This document shows, in pieces, positions 16,124 to 22,792 of a DNA stretch of 47,552 bases; positions within the stretch are counted from its first letter, which is position 1; each line of letters begins with the position of its first letter. Source of the stretch: Streptomyces sp. MH60 (GTDB taxonomy: Bacteria > Actinomycetota > Actinomycetes > Streptomycetales > Streptomycetaceae); contig NZ_MULI01000058.1 of NCBI RefSeq assembly GCF_002939385.1, positions 1-47,552 on the forward strand. The letters run 5' to 3'. The notes beneath the pieces are model-generated. The model did no database searches and had not been told where the DNA came from. It worked only from the letters and a program-made list of their open reading frames with translations. The translations under genes were made by a program, and so were the position numbers.

Positions 16124-16139
16124 GCGGGGCGCCGGGGTA

Positions 16140-16775
16140 CTACTCGGCCGCTCCGTACATGCGGTCGCCCGCGTCGCCGAGGCCCGGGACGATGTAGCCC
16201 TGTTCGTTGAGGCGCTCGTCGACCGAGGCCGTCACGACCGTCACCGGGGTCCCGGCCAGCTCGCGCTCCATCAGTTCGACACCCTCGGGGGCGGCGAGCA
16301 GCACCACGGCCGTCACGTCGTCGGCGCCGCGCTTGATCAGCTCCTTGATGGACGCGACCAGGGTGCCGCCGGTGGCCAGCATGGGGTCGAGGACGTAGAC
16401 CTGGCGGCCGGACAGGTCGTCCGGCATGCGCGTGGCGTACGTGGAGGCCTGGAGCGTCTCCTCGTCGCGGACCATGCCGAGGAAGCCCACCTCGGCGGTC
16501 GGCAGCAGCCGGACCATGCCGTCGAGCATGCCGAGACCGGCCCGCAGGATCGGCACCACCAGCGGGCGCGGGTGGGAGAGCTTGACGCCGGTGGTCTGCG
16601 AGACCGGCGTGTGGATGTCGACCTGTTCGGTGCGCACGTCGCGCGTGGCCTCGTAGGCGAGCAGGGTGACCAGCTCGTCGGCGAGACGGCGGAAGGTCGC
16701 GGAGTCGGTGCGCTGGTCGCGCAGCGTGGTGAGCTTGTGGGCGACCAGGGGGTGGTCGACGACGTGGAGACGCAT
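16140..16775 (-). CDS. upp: uracil phosphoribosyltransferase
   Basis: 211 residues, the usual length. Salvage enzyme: uracil plus PRPP gives UMP. The PRPP-binding loop is VLDPMLATGGTLVASI and the uracil-binding C-terminus is GYIVPGLGDAGDRMYG. The N-terminus MRLHVVDHPLVAHKLTTLRD is characteristic. ATG 16775 is chosen; upstream in-frame codons have no homology to the family. A TACTGT hexamer lies 7 nt before the start on this strand (16783-16788), so the mRNA may be leaderless. Confidence 0.97.
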   Translation of the reverse strand: MRLHVVDHPLVAHKLTTLRDQRTDSATFRRLADELVTLLAYEATRDVRTEQVDIHTPVSQTTGVKLSHPRPLVVPILRAGLGMLDGMVRLLPTAEVGFLGMVRDEETLQASTYATRMPDDLSGRQVYVLDPMLATGGTLVASIKELIKRGADDVTAVVLLAAPEGVELMERELAGTPVTVVTASVDERLNEQGYIVPGLGDAGDRMYGAAE

Positions 16776-16914
16776 GTCCCCCACAGTAACCGGGCGCCGT
16801 GGGGGCGGCGTCCCCGCGGCGGGCAAGGCCACGGACCGCGGATCCACTCGTACGCGGGCGTCAAACCGCCCGGCCGGGGGAAGGTGGGAGATACGGACGC
16901 TGGGTGGTGAGACT

Positions 16915-17163
16915 GTGCCTGACCGGGACTTCCCCAACACGCCGTCCCCCGGCGGGGGGCGGGGTACGGAACGCGGGGCCGAGCCGAGAGCGGTGCCCGA
17001 GCGGGAGCGGGAGCGGGAGCGCGAGGTGGAACGGCGTCGGCGCCGGGCCCAGTTCCTGCGCGATCTGGCGGAGGCCCGGCAGTTGCGGGACCGCGTGCAG
17101 CCGCGCCGCGTCAAGACCGCCCGGCTGCGGCACGCGATGCGCATGCGCACCTTCCGGTGGTAG
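16915..17163 (+). CDS. small basic hypothetical protein (82 aa)
   Basis: GTG 16915 to TAG at 17161-17163. A Pro/Gly-rich start is followed by an Arg/Glu-alternating helix (about residues 28-60; PEREREREREVERRRRRAQF) and the C-terminal stretch TARLRHAMRMRTFRW. A long charged single helix or coiled coil is likely. A weak GGTGG is the only ribosome binding site. I recall similar C-termini in other Streptomyces but no function. It is divergent from upp. Confidence 0.55.
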   Translation: MPDRDFPNTPSPGGGRGTERGAEPRAVPEREREREREVERRRRRAQFLRDLAEARQLRDRVQPRRVKTARLRHAMRMRTFRW

Positions 17164-17497
17164 TGCCTCCCCTGCTCCCGGGAGGAGTTCCTGACCCGGC
17201 CGGGGAAGATCGCGCGCCGCGCCGACGTTGGTGGTGACGGACGTACGCGGGGACCGCGAGAATCCGCGTACGATCCGCACGTGGCGGCGACGAGAGCGCT
17301 GCTGGGCGGCTGCCCGGGTACGCACCTTCCGGGACGCCGGTCAAAACAGCCGGACACAGGGCGCCGAAGACGTCCCCTGAGTGCCTTGTTTCTGCCACGA
17401 TTCCGAGTGGGTGGGGCTCGGAGCACCGCTCCCCCGCCCGTAGCCTCCGCCGGGGGGATCCCCAACCGGCACGCCTAGGACCAGTGGGAGAGTCACG
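17164..17497. other. intergenic region without a supported gene
   Basis: 334 bp. It holds a weak hairpin with cctccc/gggagg arms near 17166-17188, which could end the preceding gene, and the promoter region of the TadA-associated gene. No open frame with a ribosome binding site or recognisable product was found. Confidence 0.5.
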
Positions 17498-18049
17498 GTG
17501 TACTTCGCCGCACTGCTCGCGCGCACCGAAGACGGGTGGGAAGCGAGCGACACAGAGCTCGACGATGTGGAGACCCTGTCGGATCTTGCCGACCTGGCCC
17601 GGGAGGCCTCTCCCGACGAGGACACGGTGCTCGTGCTGATCGAGCAGGAGGACGCGTGGTTCGGAGTCGTCCGGGTGGACGGTGAGGAGGACCCTCGTAT
17701 CTACGTCTCGGACGCCGCCGCGGCCGCCCGCAGCAGCTACGGCGAGATCCTGCTCACCGACGAGCTGCTCGGCCGGGAACCGGGTGACGCCGGCGACGAC
17801 CTCGACGCCCTCGACCTCGACGGCACGGAGGACGGCGAGTCCGACGACGAGGAGGACGACGGCGACGGCGACGGCACCGCCGCGGCCGCCGGCTCGGGCG
17901 AGGCCGTGCCGCACGGGCCGGTCGGCGACGCCGAGGTCCTCGACGACCTCGGGGTGAGCGAGAAGGAACTGCGCTCGATGTCCGGGGACGCGGTCGGGGA
18001 GATCGCCGAGGCCCTGGGCGCCGCCGATGTCCTGGAGACCGTCCGCTGA
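17498..18049 (+). CDS. tRNA adenosine deaminase-associated protein
   Basis: 183 residues, highly acidic. The N-terminal domain (VYFAALLARTEDGWEASDTELDDVE ... EQEDAWFGVVRVDGEEDPRIYVSD) is diagnostic for the actinobacterial TadA-associated family. A low-complexity Asp/Glu/Gly linker (about 100-130) precedes a small C-terminal helical part ending ALGAADVLETVR. The role is undefined; the family is defined by its constant location in front of tadA, as here. GTG 17498 follows GGGAGAG. Translation of tadA may be coupled to it. Confidence 0.93.
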   Translation: MYFAALLARTEDGWEASDTELDDVETLSDLADLAREASPDEDTVLVLIEQEDAWFGVVRVDGEEDPRIYVSDAAAAARSSYGEILLTDELLGREPGDAGDDLDALDLDGTEDGESDDEEDDGDGDGTAAAAGSGEAVPHGPVGDAEVLDDLGVSEKELRSMSGDAVGEIAEALGAADVLETVR

Positions 18050-18093
18050 CCGCGCCGGCCGGTCAGTGGCCCGAGGAGGCACCGCCCGATCCG

Positions 18094-18549
18094 GTGCGCG
18101 ACCGGTGGCGGGCCGCGATGCGGCTCGCCCTCGCCGAGGCCGGGCGGGCGGCGGAGGGCGGGGACGTGCCCGTCGGCGCCGTCGTGCTGGCGCCGGACGG
18201 GCGTACCGTGCTCTCCGCCGGGCACAACGAACGCGAGGCCACCAGCGACCCGACGGCCCACGCCGAGGTCCTCGCGATCCGGCGGGCCGCGGCGGAACGG
18301 GGCGAGTGGCGCCTGTCCGGCTGCACGCTCGTCGTCACCCTGGAGCCCTGCACGATGTGCGCGGGCGCGCTCGTGCAGTCCCGCGTGGACCGCGTGGTCT
18401 ACGGCGCCCGCGACGACAAGGCAGGCGCGGCCGGGTCCCTGTGGGACGTCGTGCGCGACCGGCGCCTCAACCACCGGCCCGAGGTGATCGAGGGCGTGCT
18501 GGCGGACGACTGCGCCCGGCTGCTCACCGACTTCTTCCGCGACCGCTGA
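18094..18549 (+). CDS. tadA: tRNA-specific adenosine deaminase
   Basis: 151 residues. Cytidine-deaminase fold with zinc and catalytic residues HAE (His56, Glu58) and PCTMC (Cys86, Cys89). It converts A34 to inosine in tRNA-Arg(ACG), the one ANN-anticodon substrate in most bacteria; that tRNA gene lies at 44589-44661 in this window. GTG 18094 is the first standard start. The frame is open upstream to the end of the preceding gene (16 codons, from a CTG at 18046), and a GAGGAGG motif lies 13 nt before the GTG, so a rare upstream start cannot be excluded. Confidence 0.94.
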   Translation: MRDRWRAAMRLALAEAGRAAEGGDVPVGAVVLAPDGRTVLSAGHNEREATSDPTAHAEVLAIRRAAAERGEWRLSGCTLVVTLEPCTMCAGALVQSRVDRVVYGARDDKAGAAGSLWDVVRDRRLNHRPEVIEGVLADDCARLLTDFFRDR

Positions 18550-18612
18550 CCTGGTCCGTACGGGGTGCCGGAACGGCCGCCCGTACGGCCGTTCGTCGGC
18601 CGCAATACCGAT

Positions 18613-18642
18613 TTCTGAGCATGCCGCTCCGTGCTGTAAGGT
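18613..18642 (+). promoter_or_regulatory. promoter of tRNA-Ser(CGA)
   Basis: TTCTGA (18613-18618), 18-bp spacer, TAAGGT (18637-18642), 7 nt before the tRNA 5' end. Confidence 0.5.
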
Positions 18643-18649
18643 CTGTCTC

Positions 18650-18734
18650 GGTAGCGTGTCCGAGCGGCCGAAGGAGCTCGCCTCGAAAGCGAGTGTGGCG
18701 CAAGTCACCGAGGGTTCAAATCCCTCCGCTACCG
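18650..18734 (+). tRNA. tRNA-Ser(CGA)
   Basis: Acceptor arms GGTAGCG (18650-18656) and CGCTACC (18727-18733). Anticodon loop CTCGAAA with anticodon CGA, reading UCG. Class II variable arm; T-loop GTTCAAATC. CCA is not encoded. Confidence 0.96.
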
Positions 18735-18740
18735 CTGTGA

Positions 18741-18768
18741 AAGGGCCCCGTCGAAAGACGGGGCCCTT
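18741..18768 (+). terminator. terminator after tRNA-Ser(CGA)
   Basis: Perfect 12-bp stem aagggccccgtc / gacggggccctt with a GAAA loop, immediately after the tRNA. The next gene's start region follows directly. Confidence 0.8.
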
Positions 18769-18822
18769 CGTGCGATCATGAGCGACCGAAGGCGTGAGTC
18801 GAAAGGGACAGGGGAGGCCGCG

Positions 18823-18999
18823 GTGGCGGTGAACTCGAAGAAGATCGCCGTCTATGTGCTCGTGGTCTTCGTGCTGTACGTGATCATCACGGATCCGGCC
18901 AAAGCAGCCGACTACGTACAGATAGGTTTCCAGGGCATATCCGACGCGGCGGGCGCCGTGGGCGACTTCATGACCTGGGCCGCCAACGGAGGAGAGTGA
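18823..18999 (+). CDS. small membrane protein (58 aa)
   Basis: GTG 18823 with GGGGAGG five bases upstream; an in-frame ATG at 18778 lacks a ribosome binding site and overlaps the terminator region. One hydrophobic helix near the N-terminus (KIAVYVLVVFVLYVIITDPA) is followed by an amphipathic segment (DYVQIGFQGISDAAGAVGDF). The C-terminal part is probably membrane-peripheral. Its stop overlaps the next start (TGATG). Function unknown; such proteins are conserved in Streptomyces. Confidence 0.8.
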   Translation: MAVNSKKIAVYVLVVFVLYVIITDPAKAADYVQIGFQGISDAAGAVGDFMTWAANGGE

Positions 19000-19292
19000 T
19001 GATCCGCCATCTGGTGCTGTTCAAGCTGAACGACGGCGTCGGGCGCGACGATCCGCGCGTCGTGGAGGGCGCCGAGGCCTTCCGGGCGCTCGGCGGACAG
19101 ATCGACGACCTCCGCTTCTGGGAGTGCGCCTGGAACATCAGCGACCGGCCCGTCGCCTACGACTTCGCCGTCAACTCCGCGGTGGACGACGCCGACGCCC
19201 TCAAGCGCTATCTCGAACACCCGGCGCACCAGGCGGGCGTCGCGCTGTGGCGGGAGTTCGCCACCTGGGTGATCGCCGACTACGAGTTCTAG
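18999..19292 (+). CDS. Dabb (stress-responsive A/B barrel) domain protein
   Basis: 97 residues: MIRHLVLFKLNDGV, then RPVAYDFAVNSAVDDADALKRYLEHPAHQ, ending ATWVIADYEF, which is the dimeric alpha/beta-barrel Dabb pattern with the conserved HP-H motif. Members include small-molecule binding and cyclase-like proteins; the role here is unknown. ATG 18999 overlaps the previous stop, with GGAGGAG as ribosome binding site, so it is translated with the small membrane protein. Confidence 0.92.
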   Translation: MIRHLVLFKLNDGVGRDDPRVVEGAEAFRALGGQIDDLRFWECAWNISDRPVAYDFAVNSAVDDADALKRYLEHPAHQAGVALWREFATWVIADYEF

Positions 19293-19331
19293 TACCACCG
19301 CGGGCCCCTGAGCCCCCTCGGCCCGCGCCCC

Positions 19332-19358
19332 GGCCCCGCACCCGTCCGGTGCGGGGCC
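19332..19358 (+). terminator. terminator after the Dabb gene
   Basis: Arms ggccccgcacc (19332-19342) and ggtgcggggcc (19348-19358), loop cgtcc, followed by tttcg. Confidence 0.8.
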
Positions 19359-19483
19359 TTTCGCGTTCACTCAACACGACGTTATGCGGTGCTTGCACAC
19401 AGTGGACATGTCTTGTGATGCTATGACCGCTTTTGACGGATGAGTTGACGGAAGAGTTGACAGATCACGAGGTGGAGTTGACC

Positions 19484-20323
19484 GTGCCGGCCAGTACTGC
19501 GCCTCAAGCACCGCCCGCGCCGCCCGCCCAGGCCCAGGAGGCCCCCGCGCCGCAGCGCAGCCGTGGTGCCGACACCCGGGCCCTGACCCAGGTGCTCTTC
19601 GGCGAACTGAAGGGCCTCACCCCGGGCACACCGGAGCACGACCGGGTGCGCGCGGCGCTCATCGAGGCCAACCTCCCGCTGGTGCGCTACGCCGCCGCCC
19701 GGTTCCGCTCCCGCAACGAGCCGATGGAGGACGTCGTCCAGGTCGGCACCATCGGGCTCATCAACGCCATCGACCGCTTCGACCCGGAGCGGGGCGTGCA
19801 GTTCCCGACGTTCGCGATGCCCACGGTGGTCGGGGAGATCAAGCGGTACTTCCGCGACAACGTCCGCACGGTGCACGTACCGCGCCGGCTGCACGAGCTG
19901 TGGGTGCAGGTCAACAGCGCCACCGAGGACCTGACCACCGCCTTCGGGCGCTCCCCGACGACCGCCGAGATCGCCGAGCGGCTGCGCATCACCGAGGAGG
20001 AGGTGCTGTCCTGCATCGAGGCGGGACGGTCGTACCACGCCACCTCGCTGGAGGCCGCCCAGGAGGGCGACGGGCTGCCCGGCCTGCTCGACCGGCTCGG
20101 CTACGAGGACCCGGCGCTGGACGGGGTCGAGCACCGCGACCTGGTGCGCCACCTGCTCGTCCAACTCCCCGAGCGGGAGCAGCGGATCCTGCTGCTGCGC
20201 TACTACAGCAACCTCACGCAGTCCCAGATCAGTGCCGAACTCGGCGTCTCCCAGATGCACGTCTCACGGCTACTGGCGCGTAGTTTCCAGCGGTTGAGGT
20301 CCGCGAACCGGATCGACGCGTAA
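19484..20323 (+). CDS. sigF: SigF-type RNA polymerase sigma factor (SigB/SigF/SigG family)
   Basis: 279 residues from GTG 19484. Region 2 spans about 60-135 (ANLPLVRYAAARFRSRNEPM, then FAMPTVVGEIKRYFRD), region 3 about 140-215 and region 4 about 220-275 with the helix-turn-helix TQSQISAELGVSQMHVSRLL. The N-terminus VPASTAPQAPPAP matches what I recall of S. coelicolor SigF, the late sporulation sigma factor for spore maturation. GTG 19484 has GGTGGAG upstream; a TTG at 19433 is in frame within a GAGTTGAC repeat. A paralogous sigma gene follows 291 bp downstream. No anti-sigma factor gene lies next to it. Confidence 0.9.
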   Translation: MPASTAPQAPPAPPAQAQEAPAPQRSRGADTRALTQVLFGELKGLTPGTPEHDRVRAALIEANLPLVRYAAARFRSRNEPMEDVVQVGTIGLINAIDRFDPERGVQFPTFAMPTVVGEIKRYFRDNVRTVHVPRRLHELWVQVNSATEDLTTAFGRSPTTAEIAERLRITEEEVLSCIEAGRSYHATSLEAAQEGDGLPGLLDRLGYEDPALDGVEHRDLVRHLLVQLPEREQRILLLRYYSNLTQSQISAELGVSQMHVSRLLARSFQRLRSANRIDA

Positions 20324-20431
20324 GCTCGGCGGGGACTCCGACGGAGTCGAAAGCACGAGCGAGGGGTCACCGGTCAGAGCGAATCGCTCACCAGGGCCGT
20401 TGCGGACGGAATCGGGCTGAAAGCCCATCAG

Positions 20432-20451
20432 ACCCCCTGTTTCCAGGGGGT
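20432..20451 (+). terminator. hairpin after sigF
   Basis: Arms accccctg (20432-20439) and cagggggt (20444-20451), loop tttc, followed by attc. Short but perfect. Confidence 0.55.
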
Positions 20452-20464
20452 ATTCGCATCTCGG

Positions 20465-20503
20465 ATGTCGACATGTCACTACAGCGCGTTGCCGACATGT
20501 GAC
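20465..20503. promoter_or_regulatory. palindrome/direct-repeat cluster upstream of the second sigma gene
   Basis: Perfect palindrome ATGTCGACAT (20465-20474) overlaps GACATGTC (20470-20477). The word CGACATGTCAC (20469-20479) recurs as CGACATGTGAC (20493-20503), 24 bp apart. It is suited to a dimeric repressor or activator, whose identity is unknown. Confidence 0.45.
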
Positions 20504-20614
20504 ATTCTGCCGGAGACGCGTTTGCCGAAGCTTCGGCTCCGGTATTCAGGTGAAGGCTGCGTTCCCGGCGTGGGAGCGTGTGCCGCGACCGTCCCGCGAC
20601 CCAAAGGGGGTGGC

Positions 20615-21571
20615 ATGTCCGCAGAACAGGGCAGCTCGAAGGTGCTTGCGCTCGCGGAGAGCGAGACCGCGCCCGACTCGATCGAGGCGCTCGCCGTCGT
20701 CGAGCCCGTCGGCCCCATCGACTCCGTCGGCTCCGTCGACGGCACTCAGGCCGGCGACGCCGTGCCGGACCTCGACGCCGTGCCGGCCCAGGCCCTTCCG
20801 GCCACGGGGGCCATCGACACCCGCACCCTGTCCCGCTCCCTGTTCCTGCGGCTCGCCGCCCTCGACGAGGACAGCCCCGAGCGTGCCTACGTCCGGGACA
20901 CCCTGATCGAGCTCAACCTCCCGCTGGTGCGCTACGCCGCCGCGCGCTTCCGCTCCCGCAACGAGCCGATGGAGGACATCGTCCAGGTCGGCACCATCGG
21001 CCTGATCAAGGCGATCGACCGCTTCGACTGCGAACGGGGCGTCGAGTTCCCGACGTTCGCCATGCCGACCGTCGTCGGCGAGATCAAGCGGTTCTTCCGC
21101 GACACCTCGTGGTCGGTGCGCGTCCCGCGCCGCCTCCAGGAGCTGCGCCTGGCCCTGACGAAGGCCAGCGACGAGCTGTCGCAGAAGCTGGACCGCTCCC
21201 CGACCGTGGGTGAGCTGGCCGCCGTCCTCGGCGTGTCCGAGGAGGACGTCGTCGACGGCCTCGCGGTCGGCAACGCCTACACCGCCTCCTCGCTGGACTC
21301 ACCGGCCCCGGAGGACGACGGCGGCGAGGGCTCGCTGGCGGACCGCCTGGGCTACGAGGACACGGCGCTGGAGGGCGTGGAGTACCGCGAGTCCCTCAAG
21401 CCGCTGCTGGCCAAGCTGCCGCCCCGGGAGCGGCGGATCATCATGCTGCGCTTCTTCGCCAACATGACCCAGTCGCAGATCGGCGAGGAGGTCGGCATCT
21501 CGCAGATGCACGTCTCCCGGCTGCTCACCCGCACCCTGTCGCAGCTGCGCGAGGGTCTCATCTCCGACTGA
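20615..21571 (+). CDS. sigN: RNA polymerase sigma factor, SigB/SigF/SigG family (SigN-like)
   Basis: 318 residues from ATG 20615 with AAAGGGGG upstream. A long acidic/Val-rich N-terminal tail (1-80) precedes regions 2-4, which are closely related to SigF: the stretches LPLVRYAAARFRSRNEPMED and FPTFAMPTVVGEIKR are identical. Region 3 has diverged (TSWSVRVPRRLQELRLALTK) as has region 4 (RRIIMLRFFANMTQSQIGEE). In S. coelicolor sigN and sigF are neighbours, and SigN acts in aerial hyphae; the symbol rests on that context. The pair probably arose by tandem duplication. Confidence 0.88.
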   Translation: MSAEQGSSKVLALAESETAPDSIEALAVVEPVGPIDSVGSVDGTQAGDAVPDLDAVPAQALPATGAIDTRTLSRSLFLRLAALDEDSPERAYVRDTLIELNLPLVRYAAARFRSRNEPMEDIVQVGTIGLIKAIDRFDCERGVEFPTFAMPTVVGEIKRFFRDTSWSVRVPRRLQELRLALTKASDELSQKLDRSPTVGELAAVLGVSEEDVVDGLAVGNAYTASSLDSPAPEDDGGEGSLADRLGYEDTALEGVEYRESLKPLLAKLPPRERRIIMLRFFANMTQSQIGEEVGISQMHVSRLLTRTLSQLREGLISD

Positions 21572-21605
21572 GGCCCGCACCGGGACGGCCGGCAGGACAG
21601 CGCGG

Positions 21606-21642
21606 CGACCGCCGCGGCACCTCGGGGGTGCCGCGGCGGTCG
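21606..21642 (+). terminator. strong terminator after the second sigma gene
   Basis: A 15-bp perfect stem gaccgccgcggcacc / ggtgccgcggcggtc (21607-21641), extended by one C-G pair, with loop tcggg. Confidence 0.85.
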
Positions 21643-21687
21643 TCTTCGTCTGCGCCGGTACCGGCCGGAGGGGCCCGGTGCCGGATC

Positions 21688-21877
21688 CTAGGGCCTGCCG
21701 TCTGGATCATGCCGACGTCGCGGGGCGTGGCACGCACATCTGCGGCGTTGTCGTCGGTTGCCAGGGCTCCGCCCTGTCGCCCTCCTCCGCCTTGCAGCTG
21801 CACGCACCACGCCCCGCTCGGGCGGGTTGAAGAGCGCGGTAACTCTCAGCCGACCTGATCCGGACGACAGGTCCTAG
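21688..21877. mobile_element. MITE-like element, about 190 bp, flanked by CTAG
   Basis: Both ends are CTAG (21688-21691 and 21874-21877). The outer inverted repeats match at most positions over about 30 bp: CTAGGGCCTGCCGTCTGGAT on the left and, on the other strand, CTAGGACCTGTCGTCCGGAT on the right. Inner inverted repeats of 24 bp (21720-21743 and 21794-21817) share GCGGGGCGTGG and CTGC. No transposase frame is present. The right end supplies the TAG stop of the 66-residue gene. Similar repeats occur widely in Streptomyces in my memory. A CTAG/TA target would fit an IS5/IS427-type parent; that is an inference. Confidence 0.72.
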
Positions 21878-22074
21878 CCGAGCGCCAGCCAGGCGACGGC
21901 CGCGACGACGATCACGGCGGCCACGATGCCGACGATCAGGCCGACGCGGGGCCCGGACGAGGCGGCGGGGGCCGCCGCCTGCCGGCTCTGCGGGGCGTCG
22001 TCGACGAACGCGCGGAACATCTGGGTGCTGCCTGCGGGGTCGTTATTGCCCTGGGGGCCCTGGGTGTTAGCCAT
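21874..22074 (-). CDS. small membrane protein (66 aa) ending in the MITE
   Basis: MANTQGPQGNNDPAGSTQMF, then a polar Ala/Pro-rich stretch and a C-terminal membrane helix (VGLIVGIVAAVIVVAAVAWL) with the tail ALG. This is a tail-anchored layout. ATG 22074 has no ribosome binding site but a promoter with -10 TAGTGT 8 nt upstream, so it is probably near-leaderless. Its TAG stop is part of the CTAG at the element boundary, so the native C-terminus may have been changed or exactly preserved by insertion. Function unknown. Confidence 0.82.
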   Translation of the reverse strand: MANTQGPQGNNDPAGSTQMFRAFVDDAPQSRQAAAPAASSGPRVGLIVGIVAAVIVVAAVAWLALG

Positions 22075-22082
22075 GGGCCGAG

Positions 22083-22111
22083 ACACTAGCGAATCCGCGA
22101 GTGCGGCCCAA
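22083..22111 (-). promoter_or_regulatory. promoter of the 66-aa membrane protein gene
   Basis: On the minus strand TTGGGC (22106-22111), 17-bp spacer, TAGTGT (22083-22088), 8 nt to ATG. Confidence 0.55.
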
Positions 22112-22219
22112 GTGCGGGGCCGCCCAGCCCCCTTGCCCCGGTCCACCCCTTACCACCTGCGCATTTACTTTCGCAATACTTGTCTTTGCCAACTTTTTAT
22201 GCCGCGTCGACCGTTTTTG

Positions 22220-22263
22220 TTTGCCTGTAGCAACTAACTGATCCTATGGTTGCCCTAAGCAAC
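22220..22263 (+). promoter_or_regulatory. MarR promoter with two operator copies
   Basis: GTTGCCCTAAGCAAC (22249-22263) is a perfect 5-5-5 palindrome and TTTGCCTGTAGCAAC (22220-22234) a near copy, centres 29 bp apart. A promoter TTGCCT (22221-22226), 18-bp spacer, TATGGT (22245-22250) is embraced by them. Self-repression by the MarR protein is the simplest reading. Confidence 0.72.
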
Positions 22264-22279
22264 GAATCGGGAGGTGCGC

Positions 22280-22783
22280 ATGGCCGAGAGGGCGCAGTAC
22301 GAGGAGCTGATCCGCCAGTTCAGCGCCTTCGGTGCCGTGAAGCGGGAGATGGGACGGCTGCTGCCGTCCGACTGTCCCGGCGGGTCCGTCGCCGTACTGA
22401 CGCTGCTCGGCCGCCACGGGGACATGCGCATGAGCAAGCTCGCGGAGCTGCTCGCGGTCGACATGTCGGTCACCAGCCGCCACGTCGCCCACGGCGCCGA
22501 GCGGGGCTGGATCGAACGTCTTCCCGACCCCGCGGACAAGCGCTCGCGCATCCTGCGGCTGACGCCCGTCGGGCAGGACCAGCTCGACGAGATCGCCGAG
22601 CGGTCCACCCAGCTGCTCTCCCACCGCCTGAGCGACTGGTCCGACGACGAGGTCGGCCAGCTCTCCCGGCTCATGGCCCGCCTCAGGGCCAGCTTCGACG
22701 ACTGCCGGGCCCCCGCGGCCCGGCCTCCCGCACTGTCCGGGGACGAACAGTCCACCCGTACACCCGCGATCACCATCAAGTAA
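22280..22783 (+). CDS. MarR-family transcriptional regulator
   Basis: 167 residues with a winged helix-turn-helix at about 45-110: MRMSKLAELLAVDMSVTSRH (recognition helix) and the wing DPADKRSRILRLTPVG. ATG 22280 has GGGAGG 5 bp upstream; an in-frame GTG at 22274 overlaps that site. The exporter gene begins 9 bp after its stop. Two TTGC-n-GCAA palindromes lie upstream. Likely role: a ligand-released repressor of its own operon with the exporter and the YceI protein. Confidence 0.93.
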   Translation: MAERAQYEELIRQFSAFGAVKREMGRLLPSDCPGGSVAVLTLLGRHGDMRMSKLAELLAVDMSVTSRHVAHGAERGWIERLPDPADKRSRILRLTPVGQDQLDEIAERSTQLLSHRLSDWSDDEVGQLSRLMARLRASFDDCRAPAARPPALSGDEQSTRTPAITIK

Positions 22784-22792
22784 AGGAAGTCC

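Larger units (their letters stand above)
20324..20614. other. sigF-sigma factor intergenic region with hairpin and palindromes
   Basis: 291 bp without a gene. It holds a terminator-like hairpin (20432-20451) and a cluster of palindromes (20465-20503), and must contain the promoter of the second sigma factor gene. No standard -35/-10 pair is convincing, in line with use of an alternative sigma factor. Confidence 0.55.

Noticed and set aside
19433..19483. TTG start and GAGTTGAC repeats as the beginning of SigF
   Set aside because: The GTG at 19484 has a better ribosome binding site and gives the N-terminus I recall for SigF; the repeat is probably leader sequence, though the longer form is not excluded.
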